A stretch of DNA of 64,000 bases from the NCBI RefSeq assembly GCF_018130465.1, contig NZ_JAFCKJ010000013.1, forward strand, positions 124,001-188,000, in the 5' to 3' direction. Position 1 is the first letter of the stretch. Each line of letters opens with the position of its first letter. The position numbers and the translations under genes are program-made. Shown here in pieces: positions 28,567-38,012 of the stretch. The notes beneath the pieces were generated by a model. The model did not search any database. It was not told where the DNA came from and worked only from the letters and a program-made list of their open reading frames with translations. The stretch comes from Bradyrhizobium canariense. Lineage in GTDB: Bacteria > Pseudomonadota > Alphaproteobacteria > Rhizobiales > Xanthobacteraceae.

Positions 28567-30717
28567 TTATTTCCCTTCCAGCGTATTGACCGGCGTCCAG
28601 TCTGGCAGGGGAGGATTTTCGGTGAGCGCTCTCGCGCGGTTCGCGAACTTGGACGATGGTGGATCAGTCTTCGCTACGCCCTCGAACGCGTCAGCCGCCT
28701 TCGCGAACTCCCGTGCCCGCCAGCAGGCCAGCCCTTCCGCGTAAGCCGCGGCCACCTCTTTCTGCCCGGCGCTCTCCGCGTCTATGTCCGCGAGCGGCTC
28801 GAACACCCTGATCGCCTCGCCACGCCCCAGCACCCGGATCGCATCGAGTTCACGCCAGGCGAAGCTGTCGCCGGTCTGGGCCATCGTCGACTCCGAGGCC
28901 ATGATTGCGGTGCCATAGTATTTGTTGGCGCCTTCGAGCCGTGAGGCGACGTTCACGGTGTCGCTCATCACGGTGTAGTTGAAGCGGCGGCGGGAGCCGA
29001 TATTGCCGACCACGGCCTCGCCGCTGTTGAGCCCGATGCGGTGCGACAGGCCGCGGCCGGCGAAGGCGGCGCTGCCGGCGTTGAGCTCCGCCAGCTTTTC
29101 GTGACATTTCAGCGCGGCATGGACGGCGTGGCGCGCATGCGCGGGATCGTCGGCGGGCGCACCGAACATGGCGACGATGGAATCGCCGATATATTTGTCG
29201 ACATAGCCGCCATGGCTCTCGATGATGTCGGTCATGGCCGACAGATATTCGTTCATCAGCGTCACCAGTTCGCCCGGCGTCATCGTCTCGGCGATGGAGG
29301 AGAAGCCGCTCAGGTCGGAGAAGAACATGGTGACGTTGCGCATTTCGCCGCCGAGCGCCGGCATCTTGCCGGAGGCAACCATGGTGTCGATCACTTCGGG
29401 GGCGAGATAGAACGCAAAGCTCTTGCGCAGGAAACGCTCGTCACGATCGGCCAGCACGAAACGGTAGCCGATCATCATCGCGAGCGCGGCAAGACTTGCG
29501 AGTGCCGGCTCCGTCAGCGGCAGCGCCAGTGCGTGAACGAACGCACCGACGGTCACGGCCGCATAGGCGGCGGTGAGAGCGATCCATGCGATCACGGCGC
29601 CACCTGGTGCGAGCATGCAGGCCGCGCAGGCGATGATCCCTGCGAAGGCGATCGTGAGAATGGTCCGCAGCGGAAAGCCGATCTCGGTCACGGCATCGCG
29701 CTCGATCAGGTTGCGGACGACGGTGGCATGCACGAAGACACCGGCGATGTCGCTGCGGGCCTTTTGCGCGGTGCTTGCCGGGGCGGGCTGGGCGCATCGT
29801 GGCCCCGGCGTTCCGTCATGTCCGCCGGACAGTCGCATCGAGGTGAGCTTGCGGTCCTCGAAATTCAGGGCGGTGCCGAGCAGCACGACCTTGCCCTCGA
29901 AGGCGCGGCGGAAGAAATCGCGGTCGCCTTTTTCGACGCAGGCTCGCAGATCGGCGAAGGAGAAAGTCGGAATGTCGCGGCCCAGCCCTCGAAAATTGAG
30001 CGTAAGTGTATTCGGCACCGCGCTCGGAATTGCATAACCGGACAATTCGGTCGCACCGGACGGTGCAATCCCGGGCTTTCCGCCGAGCGCGCGCGCGGCG
30101 AGCTCGACCGCCATCGTGGGGACCGGCTTGCCGTCGATGGAAAAGCTCAGCGGCATCCGCCGGATCACGTCGTCGGTGTCGGTATGGACGTTCAGGGCGC
30201 GGATATTGTTTCTCACCGCCAGTTGCTGCGCGCGATCGGGCCTCTCCTGGTGTTCGTTGCTCAGGATCTCGCCGAGCACCAGCTTGCCGGTGTCGGAGAG
30301 TTGCCGCAGCGCGATCAGGTAATCCCGGTCAAATCCCTTCATGCGGGCGCCGAGCGGCGCGTCGCCAAACGGGATTTCCGATTGCTCGATCGAGCTTGGA
30401 AAGATCACGTCGAATCCGATCACCTTGGCACCGCCGTCGGTGATGCTCCCGAGCACGCGGCCGATCTCGCGCGTCCAGGTCTGCGTCGGCGAGCCCTTGA
30501 ACGGCGGCGTGTCGTAGGTCTCACCGTCGATGGCAACGACGACGACCGGCGATGTCGCGGGATCCTGGCGGTCGCCGACGATCTTGCCGCGCAGCGCCGT
30601 GAGGAGGTCGAGCGAGAGACCTTGCAGCGTGCCAAGCGGCGGGGACGTGAAGACCGCGCCCGTAACGAGCGCGATCAGGATCGCCGCAACGAGGTCCCGC
30701 CTGCCGATCCGCCGCAT
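28567..30717 (-). CDS. CHASE2-domain class III adenylate/guanylate cyclase
   Basis: A 716-residue membrane sensor cyclase. After one N-terminal helix, a periplasmic CHASE2 domain spans about residues 40-330 (VVVVAIDGETYD, AKVIGFDVIFPSS, FEGKVVLLGTALNFED). Three transmembrane helices follow at about 345-425, then a cytosolic class III cyclase domain. Metal-binding aspartates are visible in MFFSDLSGFSSIAETM and KYIGDSIVAMFGAP, and the substrate region in GRGLSHRIGLNSGEAVVGNIG. It would make cAMP from ATP in response to an outside signal. It starts 18 bp after the FecR-like gene and is probably co-transcribed. Nucleotide specificity is assumed. Confidence 0.92.
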   Translation of the reverse strand: MRRIGRRDLVAAILIALVTGAVFTSPPLGTLQGLSLDLLTALRGKIVGDRQDPATSPVVVVAIDGETYDTPPFKGSPTQTWTREIGRVLGSITDGGAKVIGFDVIFPSSIEQSEIPFGDAPLGARMKGFDRDYLIALRQLSDTGKLVLGEILSNEHQERPDRAQQLAVRNNIRALNVHTDTDDVIRRMPLSFSIDGKPVPTMAVELAARALGGKPGIAPSGATELSGYAIPSAVPNTLTLNFRGLGRDIPTFSFADLRACVEKGDRDFFRRAFEGKVVLLGTALNFEDRKLTSMRLSGGHDGTPGPRCAQPAPASTAQKARSDIAGVFVHATVVRNLIERDAVTEIGFPLRTILTIAFAGIIACAACMLAPGGAVIAWIALTAAYAAVTVGAFVHALALPLTEPALASLAALAMMIGYRFVLADRDERFLRKSFAFYLAPEVIDTMVASGKMPALGGEMRNVTMFFSDLSGFSSIAETMTPGELVTLMNEYLSAMTDIIESHGGYVDKYIGDSIVAMFGAPADDPAHARHAVHAALKCHEKLAELNAGSAAFAGRGLSHRIGLNSGEAVVGNIGSRRRFNYTVMSDTVNVASRLEGANKYYGTAIMASESTMAQTGDSFAWRELDAIRVLGRGEAIRVFEPLADIDAESAGQKEVAAAYAEGLACWRAREFAKAADAFEGVAKTDPPSSKFANRARALTENPPLPDWTPVNTLEGK

Positions 30718-30735
30718 CGCCTCGACGCAGGCCGC

Positions 30736-31404
30736 CTATTCGAGCCGCAGCAGGCGGCCGACGATCGGCGTCGGCGATGACGTGGCGCCGGCATCGACCT
30801 GGAAGGCGTAGCGCTTTGCGCCGAGAATGGCGAGATAGCTGCCGCCCGGGGTCAGCGACTTCCCGGCCTTGGCAAAGTCGTAGAATTTTCCGCCGATCAT
30901 GATGTCATTCTTCAGCGGGATGCTGATCGTGGGTTCCTTGCCATCGGTGCGTTCGATCACCAGGGTGCTGCCGCTCTTGGCCTGCACCAGTGGCGCGACG
31001 CCGTAGAGCGTCGGCAGCTTGGCTGGCGCGCCCTTGGCGTCCGAGCGCATGGTGCGGAAGGTCGTTGCGGCACTCTGGTTCGCCTCGCGCTCCGACAGTT
31101 TGGCCGCATTGGTATCGCAGGGCACCTTTTCCCGCTTGACCTCGCCGAGCTGCACGGTGCTCTGCTCGGCGCCGACCAGGACGACGCCTTCGCTGATGAT
31201 CTCGCGCTGGCAGGATTTGAGATAGCTAAGCGTAATGCTCGCCTTTGGCCCGAGCTTGATGATCTTGCCCGGCGCCACGTAGTCCATGAACGCGATGCCG
31301 TCGACCTTGCCTTGCACGTCCTCGACGATGGCGGCGGGGGTCTCCGCCAAGGCGGGGACCGCAAGACAGAACACGCCGACAACGGCGCCGATCAGGCTTC
31401 TCAT
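30736..31404 (-). CDS. FecR-like secreted protein, partner of CHASE2 cyclase
   Basis: A 222-residue exported protein. Signal peptide MRSLIGAVVGVFCLAVPALA is followed by a FecR-like beta domain (AAIVEDVQGKVDGIAFMDYV, GKIIKLGPKASITLSYLKSC). Start at 31404 has AGG 9 bp before it; an in-frame ATG at 31413 is the alternative. FecR-domain proteins without an anti-sigma region often accompany CHASE2 cyclases, and here the cyclase gene follows after 18 bp, so the periplasmic FecR-like protein may be a ligand or scaffold for the CHASE2 domain. There are only two cysteines in the mature chain, possibly a disulfide. Confidence 0.68.
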   Translation of the reverse strand: MRSLIGAVVGVFCLAVPALAETPAAIVEDVQGKVDGIAFMDYVAPGKIIKLGPKASITLSYLKSCQREIISEGVVLVGAEQSTVQLGEVKREKVPCDTNAAKLSEREANQSAATTFRTMRSDAKGAPAKLPTLYGVAPLVQAKSGSTLVIERTDGKEPTISIPLKNDIMIGGKFYDFAKAGKSLTPGGSYLAILGAKRYAFQVDAGATSSPTPIVGRLLRLE

Positions 31405-31588
31405 GGGAATCATCCTATTCGACCGACGTATTACCGGTCCCCGTCCTGGTTTGATGCTTAGCAGCGCAGCGTCCAGTCAAGTGTGACCAAAATCACTCTT
31501 AGATATTGGTGCACCTTATCAGGAAGAGGTTCAAACCGGCGATCGGAGAAAACAGAGCCGACGCAAGTTGTTGGCCGGATGGATAATG

Positions 31589-32728
31589 TCAGGCGGCCGG
31601 GACCGCCTCAGGCAAACGGTCCTCGACCGGACGGCTCTCCGCGGCAGCCTCTGCCATGGGAGCGGGCGTGGCCTCGGTCTTCTGATATGGCGTCGTCTGC
31701 TGACCGGCGGCGATCTCCACCACTGCCTCCCAGCGCGACAGGAAGGCCTCGACACAGGCCGGGTCGAACTGCCGGCCCTGGTTGTCGACCAGATAGTTGC
31801 GCGCCACGTCCAGCGGCATCGGCTCTTTATACGGCCGTCGCGTCGTCAGGGCGTCGAAGACGTCGGCGACCGCGACCACGCGCGCGGCGACGGGAATCTC
31901 GTCCCCCCTGAGGCCGTTCGGATAGCCCGCGCCGTCCCAGCGCTCGTGATGTCCTGCGGCAATTTGCGCGCCGAGCTGGATCAGCTCGCAGCTGGAGTCG
32001 GCCAGGATTTTCTCGCCGATCGTCGCGTGAGTGCGGATCACCGCCATCTCCTGGTCGGTCAGCTTGCCGGGCTTGAGCAGGATGTTGTCGGGAATGGCGA
32101 CCTTGCCGACGTCGTGCAGCGGCGCGGCGAGATAAATGTCGCGGCAGAGCCGGGCTGGCAGGCCGAGCTGCTCGGCGATGACGCGGCTGTAGCGGGCGAC
32201 CCGCAACGTGTGCTCGCCGGTGTCGTTGTCGCGGTACTCGACCGCAAGCGCGAGCCGCAGGATGATCTCCTCCTCGCGCTCGCCGAGCTTTCGTGTCGCT
32301 GCCGCGACTTCGCTGGCCAGATGCGCCGCACGATCGTTGAGCTTGCGCACGGCTGCACCAAGCTGAATCAAATTCCGCAGGCGCACCGTCATTTCGACGC
32401 TCTGCGGCTGCTTGGGCAGGAAATCGGTTGCACCGGCCTGCAGCGCTTCCATCTTGACGTCATCGGTCTGTCGCGAAGTGATCATCGCGATCGGGATGTC
32501 GCTGCAGCCGGGCAGGGTGCGGAAGGTGCGGATGAAGCTGATGCCGTCCATATGCGGCATCTCGTAGTCGACCAGCACGAGGTCGAAGACGCGCTCGCGT
32601 GCGCAGGCCAGCGCATCCACGGGATCGAGGAAGGTGGTGGCCTCGACCAGACCTTCGGCCTCGATGTGACGTTTCAGGAAGTTGAGGACGGAGCGGCTGT
32701 CATCAACCAGGAGCGCTTGGGTCAGCAT
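31589..32728 (-). CDS. Response regulator with HD-GYP phosphodiesterase output
   Basis: A 379-residue two-domain protein. Residues about 1-125 form a receiver domain (LLVDDSRSVLNFL, acceptor Asp in FDLVLVDYEMPHMDG, Lys in FLPKQPQ). A helical linker follows. Residues about 170-340 are an HD-GYP domain with HTLRVARYSR, LAAPLHDVGKVAIPDNIL, HHERWDGAGYPNGLRGDEIP and DVFDALTTRRPYK, the full metal-binding and GYP set, so it should hydrolyse c-di-GMP. Start MLTQALLV at 32728 is preferred over an upstream ATG at 32770. It lies divergent from the chemotaxis-type operon, 267 bp away, and may be its output or be phosphorylated by CheA. Confidence 0.9.
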   Translation of the reverse strand: MLTQALLVDDSRSVLNFLKRHIEAEGLVEATTFLDPVDALACARERVFDLVLVDYEMPHMDGISFIRTFRTLPGCSDIPIAMITSRQTDDVKMEALQAGATDFLPKQPQSVEMTVRLRNLIQLGAAVRKLNDRAAHLASEVAAATRKLGEREEEIILRLALAVEYRDNDTGEHTLRVARYSRVIAEQLGLPARLCRDIYLAAPLHDVGKVAIPDNILLKPGKLTDQEMAVIRTHATIGEKILADSSCELIQLGAQIAAGHHERWDGAGYPNGLRGDEIPVAARVVAVADVFDALTTRRPYKEPMPLDVARNYLVDNQGRQFDPACVEAFLSRWEAVVEIAAGQQTTPYQKTEATPAPMAEAAAESRPVEDRLPEAVPAA

Positions 32729-32995
32729 CGGCGGCCGGGGCTCTCTTCGCTGGCAAAGGCACGAAGCCAAGCCATAACCCGATGAAATTTAACGCCGAGC
32801 AAATGCGCACGCGCGGAATGCAGTGCCACGGATATGCGCTCATCGCATGAGCTTTCAGCACGCTATGCCCGTTCGCATGCAATTACGCGAAGTCCTCGGC
32901 AATGTGACCCGTAGTTGTACGGAGGACTGCGTTAGGGGTTTGCTCACTCGATTCACGTCAAAAACAATATCGGAATCAAGCAAAGGCGGGCAGCG

Positions 32996-33319
32996 ATGGC
33001 GCTCAATCCCACGGAGCCGAAGTGGTCGTTGCGATTGCCCGCCGATTGCAGCATCGCGGCCATTCGCAATGTCTATGAGCTCATTCGCGAGGCGTTCGGC
33101 CGCCAGGAGCGGCTCGAGATCGACTGTTCGAGCGTCGACAAGGCCGACGTGACCTCGATCCAGCTTTTGCTGTCGACCGCCAGGACGGGCGAGGCCCAGG
33201 GCCGCCCGGTGGTGCTCACATCATTCTCTCAATCCCTGCGCAACACCCTTCGCCGCGCCGGCTTTGCCAGCGAGGCGATGATCGATCAGCACTTCCCGCA
33301 AAAGAAAGATGGCGTCTAA
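32996..33319 (+). CDS. STAS-domain protein heading the chemotaxis operon
   Basis: A 107-residue single-domain protein of the STAS (anti-sigma-antagonist) fold. It reads WSLRLPADCSIAAIRNVYEL, then RLEIDCSSVDKADVTSIQLLLSTARTGE, then VVLTSFSQSLRNTLRRAG. The strand-helix hinge DVTSIQLL corresponds to the phosphorylated-Ser loop of SpoIIAA-like proteins. Its TAA stop shares the A with the cheY ATG, so translation is coupled. The position as first gene of a che operon suggests a switch or scaffold linked to CheA signalling; no anti-sigma kinase gene is nearby. Start 32996 is the first ATG of the domain. Confidence 0.85.
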   Translation: MALNPTEPKWSLRLPADCSIAAIRNVYELIREAFGRQERLEIDCSSVDKADVTSIQLLLSTARTGEAQGRPVVLTSFSQSLRNTLRRAGFASEAMIDQHFPQKKDGV

Positions 33320-33684
33320 TGGCCACGATTCTGACCGTCGACGATTCCCCCAGCATTCGGCAAATGATCAAGGTCGTGCTCGAGCCGGCCGGTCACAACG
33401 TGATCGAGGCCGGCGACGGCGCGCAGGGGCTCGCCAAGGCCCAGGCCGGCAAGCTCGACCTCGTCATCACCGACCTCAATATGCCCGTGATGAACGGGTT
33501 GGAGCTGATCCGGGCGCTCCGCAAGCTTCCGAGCGCGGTCGGCATGCCCATCGTGTTCCTGACCACCGAATCCAACGACACGGTGAAGCAGGAAGCCAAG
33601 AGCGCCGGCGCCACCGGCTGGATCACCAAGCCCTTCAAGCCCGAGCAACTGCTCGCCGTCGTCGGCAAGCTGGTGCGTGCATGA
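33319..33684 (+). CDS. cheY: Single-domain response regulator CheY
   Basis: A 121-residue receiver. The acidic pair is D8/D9 (LTVDDSPSIRQM), the phosphoacceptor is D52 (VITDLNMPVMNG), the switch Thr is at 82/83 (VFLTTES) and the invariant Lys is K104 (WITKPFKPEQ). Its start overlaps the STAS stop and its end overlaps the cheA start (ATGA). The helix after D52 (LELIRALRKLPS) and the lack of an extra output domain fit a CheY-type protein, though whether it acts on a flagellar motor or elsewhere is unknown because no flagellar genes are in the window. Confidence 0.93.
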   Translation: MATILTVDDSPSIRQMIKVVLEPAGHNVIEAGDGAQGLAKAQAGKLDLVITDLNMPVMNGLELIRALRKLPSAVGMPIVFLTTESNDTVKQEAKSAGATGWITKPFKPEQLLAVVGKLVRA

Positions 33685-35753
33685 GCGCGATCGACCCGAC
33701 CGAGATCTTTCGTCAGGAAGCCAGCGAGCTCTTCGAAGTTCTTGAAGGGGCTCTGCTCGATCTCGGCCTGCGTCCCGACGACCGTGAACTGGTCGATTCC
33801 GCCTTCCGTGCCTTGCATACGATCAAGGGCTCGGGCGCCATGTTCGGCTTCGACAAGGTTGCCTCTTTCACCCACGAATTCGAGACCGCCTTCGACCGCG
33901 TCCGCAAGGGCGAGATCAAGCCGACGCAGGAGCTGATCTCGGTCGCGCTCGCCGCCAAGGACTACATCCGCGCGCTGATCGAGGATCCCCAGTCGACCGA
34001 CGACGTCATCGGCGATGCCATCCTCGACGACCTCAGGCGCTTCGTGTCGTCCGACCAGCCTGTTGCACCGGTCGCCGAGATCGCCGAGGCGCCGCCGCTG
34101 GCCCCCGGCGAGAGCAATCAGGCCGGCTGGCATCTCTATCTGGAATTCGAATCCCACGTCCTGCGCAACGGCTCCAACCCGCTCGACCTGCTGGAAGACC
34201 TCTGCAAGCTCGGCCCCTGCTTCGTCGTGCCCGTTACCGACGGCATCCCGTTCCTCGACGAGCTCGAGCCGGACGACTGCTATCTGAAGTGGGACGTCAA
34301 GCTGCACGCGGCCTGCGACAAGGACGCGATCGACGACGTCTTCATGTTCGTCCAGGACGAGATGAAACTGACGCTTTCGCCGCTGGAGCAGATCGAAGCG
34401 CCTCCGCCGATGCCGCTATTCCAGCTGCTCGACGAGGAGCCGGTCCCGATGGCCGAAATGCGTGCGCTGGTGGTCGAGGCTGCTGCGCCCGTCGCCGCGC
34501 CGCCCGCCGCAAAGGCGGAACCCAAATCTGAATCGAATCCGGAGCCGAAGCCTGAGTCCAAGCGCGACGATCGCGGCATCGCCACCGTTCGCGTCCAGGC
34601 CGAGCGTCTCGACGAGCTGATGGACCGGGTTGGCGAACTCGTCATCGCCCAGGCGCGGCTGACCCAGCTGGCCGCTTCCGGCTCCGACCTCTCGATCAAG
34701 ATGATCGCCGAGGAAATCGAGCGCCTCGCTTCCTCGTTGCGCGACACCACGATTGGCGCGCGCATGGTGCCGATCGGCTCGCTGTTCGGCCGCTTCCGCC
34801 GCCTGATCCATGACCTGTCGCGCGATCTGTCAAAACCGGTCGAATTCGTCACCACGGGTGAGGATACCGAGCTCGACAAGACCATGATCGAGTGCCTCGC
34901 CGATCCCTTGGTGCATTTGATCCGCAACGCCATCGATCACGGCATCGAGGATACCGCTACCCGCTCCGCCAACGGCAAGACCGAGCAGGGCCGGATCGAG
35001 CTCGCCGCGGTTCATTCCGGCGCGCAGGTGCTGGTCACCGTGAAGGATAATGGCGGCGGTCTCAACACCGCCCGCATCCGTGCGAAAGCGGAGGAGCAGG
35101 GGCTGATCGCCGCCGGCGCGGTGCTTACCGATCACGAAATTCACCAGTTCCTGTTCCACCCGGGCTTCTCGACTGCGCAGACCATCTCGGCGCTGTCCGG
35201 CCGCGGCGTCGGCATGGACGTGGTCAAGCGCACCATCGAGAACATGCGCGGCACGATCGATTTGTCGACCAGGCCGGGCCAGGGCACCACGGTGACGCTG
35301 CGCCTGCCGCTGACGCTCGCGATCATCGAAGGTCTGCTGATTCGCGTCGGCGAAGGCCGCTACATCATCCCGCTGTCGGCGGTGGAGGAATGCGTCGAGC
35401 TGACGGCCGATGACGAGCGCTCCCGCGGCCGCAACTTCCTCAACGTTCGCGGCAACCTCGTGCCGTTCCTGCGCTTGCGCGAGATCATGACCGCGTCGGG
35501 GGCGCCCGACCGCCATCAGAAGACGATCATCATCTCGACGGGCGAAAGCCGCGTCGGACTCGTCGTCGACCAGATCATCGGCAACCACCAGACCGTGATC
35601 AAGTCGCTCTCCAAGCTGCATTCGGACGTCACGATCTTCTCCGGTGCGACCATTCTGGGCGACGGCACCGCGGCGCTGATCCTCGACGTCGCGCAGCTCG
35701 TCGCGCTGGCGCAGTCGAAGATCGAGAAGCAGCACATCAGCGAGGCGGCGTGA
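33681..35753 (+). CDS. cheA: Chemotaxis histidine kinase CheA
   Basis: A 690-residue hybrid-free CheA. Its HPt domain has phosphorylation site H46 (RALHTIKGSGAMFGF). A mid region around 150-240 (GWHLYLEFESHVLRNGSNPL) resembles the P2-type response-regulator-binding module. A Pro/Glu/Lys-rich linker lies at about 265-295, followed by the dimerisation helices (RLDELMDRVGELVIAQARL), the HATPase with LVHLIRNAIDHGIE, VKDNGGGLNT and GRGVGMDVVK, and a C-terminal CheW-like P5 domain (GRYIIPLSAVEECVEL). Start 33681 overlaps cheY by 4 bp. All catalytic boxes are intact. Confidence 0.95.
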   Translation: MSAIDPTEIFRQEASELFEVLEGALLDLGLRPDDRELVDSAFRALHTIKGSGAMFGFDKVASFTHEFETAFDRVRKGEIKPTQELISVALAAKDYIRALIEDPQSTDDVIGDAILDDLRRFVSSDQPVAPVAEIAEAPPLAPGESNQAGWHLYLEFESHVLRNGSNPLDLLEDLCKLGPCFVVPVTDGIPFLDELEPDDCYLKWDVKLHAACDKDAIDDVFMFVQDEMKLTLSPLEQIEAPPPMPLFQLLDEEPVPMAEMRALVVEAAAPVAAPPAAKAEPKSESNPEPKPESKRDDRGIATVRVQAERLDELMDRVGELVIAQARLTQLAASGSDLSIKMIAEEIERLASSLRDTTIGARMVPIGSLFGRFRRLIHDLSRDLSKPVEFVTTGEDTELDKTMIECLADPLVHLIRNAIDHGIEDTATRSANGKTEQGRIELAAVHSGAQVLVTVKDNGGGLNTARIRAKAEEQGLIAAGAVLTDHEIHQFLFHPGFSTAQTISALSGRGVGMDVVKRTIENMRGTIDLSTRPGQGTTVTLRLPLTLAIIEGLLIRVGEGRYIIPLSAVEECVELTADDERSRGRNFLNVRGNLVPFLRLREIMTASGAPDRHQKTIIISTGESRVGLVVDQIIGNHQTVIKSLSKLHSDVTIFSGATILGDGTAALILDVAQLVALAQSKIEKQHISEAA

Positions 35754-36214
35754 TGAACGAGATGCAGACCGGCGAGCATCAGACCGGCGCAATGCAGGTC
35801 GTGATGATCGGCCTCGGTGAGGAGAAGTTCGCGCTCGACGCGGGCCTCGTGCGCGAGATCATCGATCCCGTGCCGGTCACCAAAGTGGCAGGCGCACGTT
35901 CCTTCGTTCCCAGCGTCATCAACGTGCGCGGCAACGTCATTCCGCTCGCGGATTTGCGGATCCGCTTCGGCATGCCGCAGCTCGACGATTCGGCCGACAC
36001 GCGCATCGTCGTCATCGAGCTCGAGCTCGACGGCGAGCCCGTGCTGGTCGGCCTGACCGCCGACAAGGTCTACGAGGTCACCGAAATATCGCAGACCGAC
36101 GTGCAGCAGACGCCGCGCGTCGGCATGCACTGGAAGCCGGAGTTCATCCGCTTCATTGCGAAATGGCGTGAAGAGTTCGTCATCGTTCCCAACATGGAAC
36201 GCATTCTGAATTGA
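35753..36214 (+). CDS. cheW: Coupling protein CheW (first copy)
   Basis: A 153-residue CheW-domain adaptor linking receptors to CheA. Typical strands are VVMIGLGEEKFALDAGLVREII, PSVINVRGNVIPLADLRIRFGM and VVIELELDGEPVLVGLTADKVYEVTEI. ATG 35753 overlaps the cheA stop by one base; a GTG at 35750 is the alternative. A second, diverged CheW copy lies at 38013-38495, each preceding an MCP gene, so the two receptor-coupler pairs may have duplicated together. Confidence 0.93.
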   Translation: MNEMQTGEHQTGAMQVVMIGLGEEKFALDAGLVREIIDPVPVTKVAGARSFVPSVINVRGNVIPLADLRIRFGMPQLDDSADTRIVVIELELDGEPVLVGLTADKVYEVTEISQTDVQQTPRVGMHWKPEFIRFIAKWREEFVIVPNMERILN

Positions 36215-36251
36215 AATGAAGTCTCGGGGCGAGACTGGGTAGGGGCTGGAA

Positions 36252-37949
36252 ATGAGATTTACGGTCAAGGCAAAGCTTGCCAGCGCGTTCGGTGTGGTCC
36301 TGTTGCTCTCGATGGCGGCGGGCGGCCTGGCTTATGTGAAGCTGAGCGAGATGATCGACACTGCGGATAGCCTTGTCTCGCGCGCCGGCCGGATGGAACG
36401 TGCGGCGGAAATCGAGAAGGGAATCCTGTTCCAGGTCCGCGCCGAGAAAAACCTCATTCTCGCGTCGGAAAGTGAAGCCGAACGCTTCCTCGGCGACATC
36501 GCCAAGCAGCGCGAGACGCTTCTGAAGCTGAAGGAAGAGATCCACGCGGTTGCCTCTCCCGAGGGCAAGAAGCTCATCGAGAATTTTGGCGCCGCTTATG
36601 CGCGGATGAACGCAGTCCAGGATGACGCGCTCAAGACCGCGCGGAGCGACAAGGCGAAGGCCGCCGAGCGCTCGATGACCGAGGTTCGCAAGGCGGTCGG
36701 CGAAGCGATGGAAGCCGCCAATGCCTATGTCACCAACGTCAAGAAGAACATGGCCGACCAGTCGGCCCAGGCGCACGAAGACGGCAACCGCGCCCATATC
36801 CTGCTGGTCTCGGCCGTGCTGGCATCGCTCGCCATCGGCCTGATCGCCGCGATCTGGATTTCCATCAGCATTGCCCGTGGCCTCAATCGTGCGGTCGGCC
36901 TTGCCGGCGCGGTGGCGGGCGGCGACCTCAGCCAGACGATCAACGTCTCCAGCAATGACGAGATCGGCGATCTCGTCAAATCGCTCAACATGATGGTCGA
37001 AAAGCTTCGGCAGGTTGTCGAGGAAGCCCTCACCGCGGCAAACAACGTCTCCGCCGGCAGCCAGGAGCTCTCCGCCAGCGCCGAGCAGCTCTCGCAGGGC
37101 GCGACCGAGCAGGCTTCGTCTGCCGAGGAAGCCTCTTCCTCGATGGAGGAGATGGCCTCGAACGTGAAGCAGAACGCAGACAACGCCAACCAGACCGAGA
37201 AGATCGCCACGCAGTCGGCCAAGGATGCCGAAGCCAGCGGCGTCGCGGTGGGCCGCGCCGTCAACGCGATGCAGACCATCGCCGAGAAGATCACCATCGT
37301 GCAGGAAATCGCGCGGCAGACGGATCTGCTGGCCCTCAACGCGGCGGTCGAGGCCGCACGCGCCGGCGAGCACGGCAAGGGCTTTGCGGTGGTTGCCTCC
37401 GAAGTGCGCAAGCTGGCCGAGCGCAGCCAGGCTGCGGCCGCGGAGATCGGTACGCTGTCGACGGAGAGCGTGAAGGTTGCCCAGGAAGCCGGCGGCATGC
37501 TGTCGAAGCTCGTCCCCGACATCAAGAAGACTGCCGAGCTGGTTCAGGAGATCACCGCGGCCTGCCGGGAGCAGGACGTCGGCTCGGCCCAGATCAACCA
37601 GGCCATCCAACAGCTCGACAAGGTGGGCCAGCAGAACGCCAGCGCCTCGGAGCAGGTCTCGTCCACATCGGAAGAGCTCGCCTCGCAGGCCGAGCAGCTT
37701 CAGTCGACGATCTCCTTCTTCCGGATCGAGCATGCCGCCCGCAATGAAAGAGCCGCACCCGCGCCGATCGACCGCGCAGTTGGCCAGCTGCGTGCCAAGG
37801 CCGCAACCATGGCGGCGGCCGATCGTGGCTCGAAGAAGTCCGGGCCCGTCCGCAAGCCGGCGCGTGCGATGAAAGTCGCTGGCGGTGGCGGCTTCGCCTT
37901 CGATATGCATGACGGCGAGGATGACCGCGACGCCGATTTCCAACGCTGA
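36252..37949 (+). CDS. Methyl-accepting chemotaxis protein (first of tandem pair)
   Basis: A 565-residue receptor. It starts [16 protein letters not shown] (TM1 about 8-30), has a four-helix-bundle-like periplasmic sensor (about 30-185) and TM2 at about 187-208, a single HAMP domain ([20 protein letters not shown]), and a long cytoplasmic signalling hairpin. The tip is [20 protein letters not shown]. The C-terminal end [18 protein letters not shown] and acidic [10 protein letters not shown] are shared almost exactly with the second MCP. The signalling part differs from the second MCP at only about 8 of 225 residues. It lacks a 39-residue second-HAMP-like insert present in that copy. Confidence 0.94.
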   Translation: MRFTVKAKLASAFGVVLLLSMAAGGLAYVKLSEMIDTADSLVSRAGRMERAAEIEKGILFQVRAEKNLILASESEAERFLGDIAKQRETLLKLKEEIHAVASPEGKKLIENFGAAYARMNAVQDDALKTARSDKAKAAERSMTEVRKAVGEAMEAANAYVTNVKKNMADQSAQAHEDGNRAHILLVSAVLASLAIGLIAAIWISISIARGLNRAVGLAGAVAGGDLSQTINVSSNDEIGDLVKSLNMMVEKLRQVVEEALTAANNVSAGSQELSASAEQLSQGATEQASSAEEASSSMEEMASNVKQNADNANQTEKIATQSAKDAEASGVAVGRAVNAMQTIAEKITIVQEIARQTDLLALNAAVEAARAGEHGKGFAVVASEVRKLAERSQAAAAEIGTLSTESVKVAQEAGGMLSKLVPDIKKTAELVQEITAACREQDVGSAQINQAIQQLDKVGQQNASASEQVSSTSEELASQAEQLQSTISFFRIEHAARNERAAPAPIDRAVGQLRAKAATMAAADRGSKKSGPVRKPARAMKVAGGGGFAFDMHDGEDDRDADFQR

Positions 37950-38012
37950 TCGACCGGTCCGGCTCGTGCCGGACCGTGCTCATTCGTAAACCCGGGATCC
38001 CTGGACTGAATC

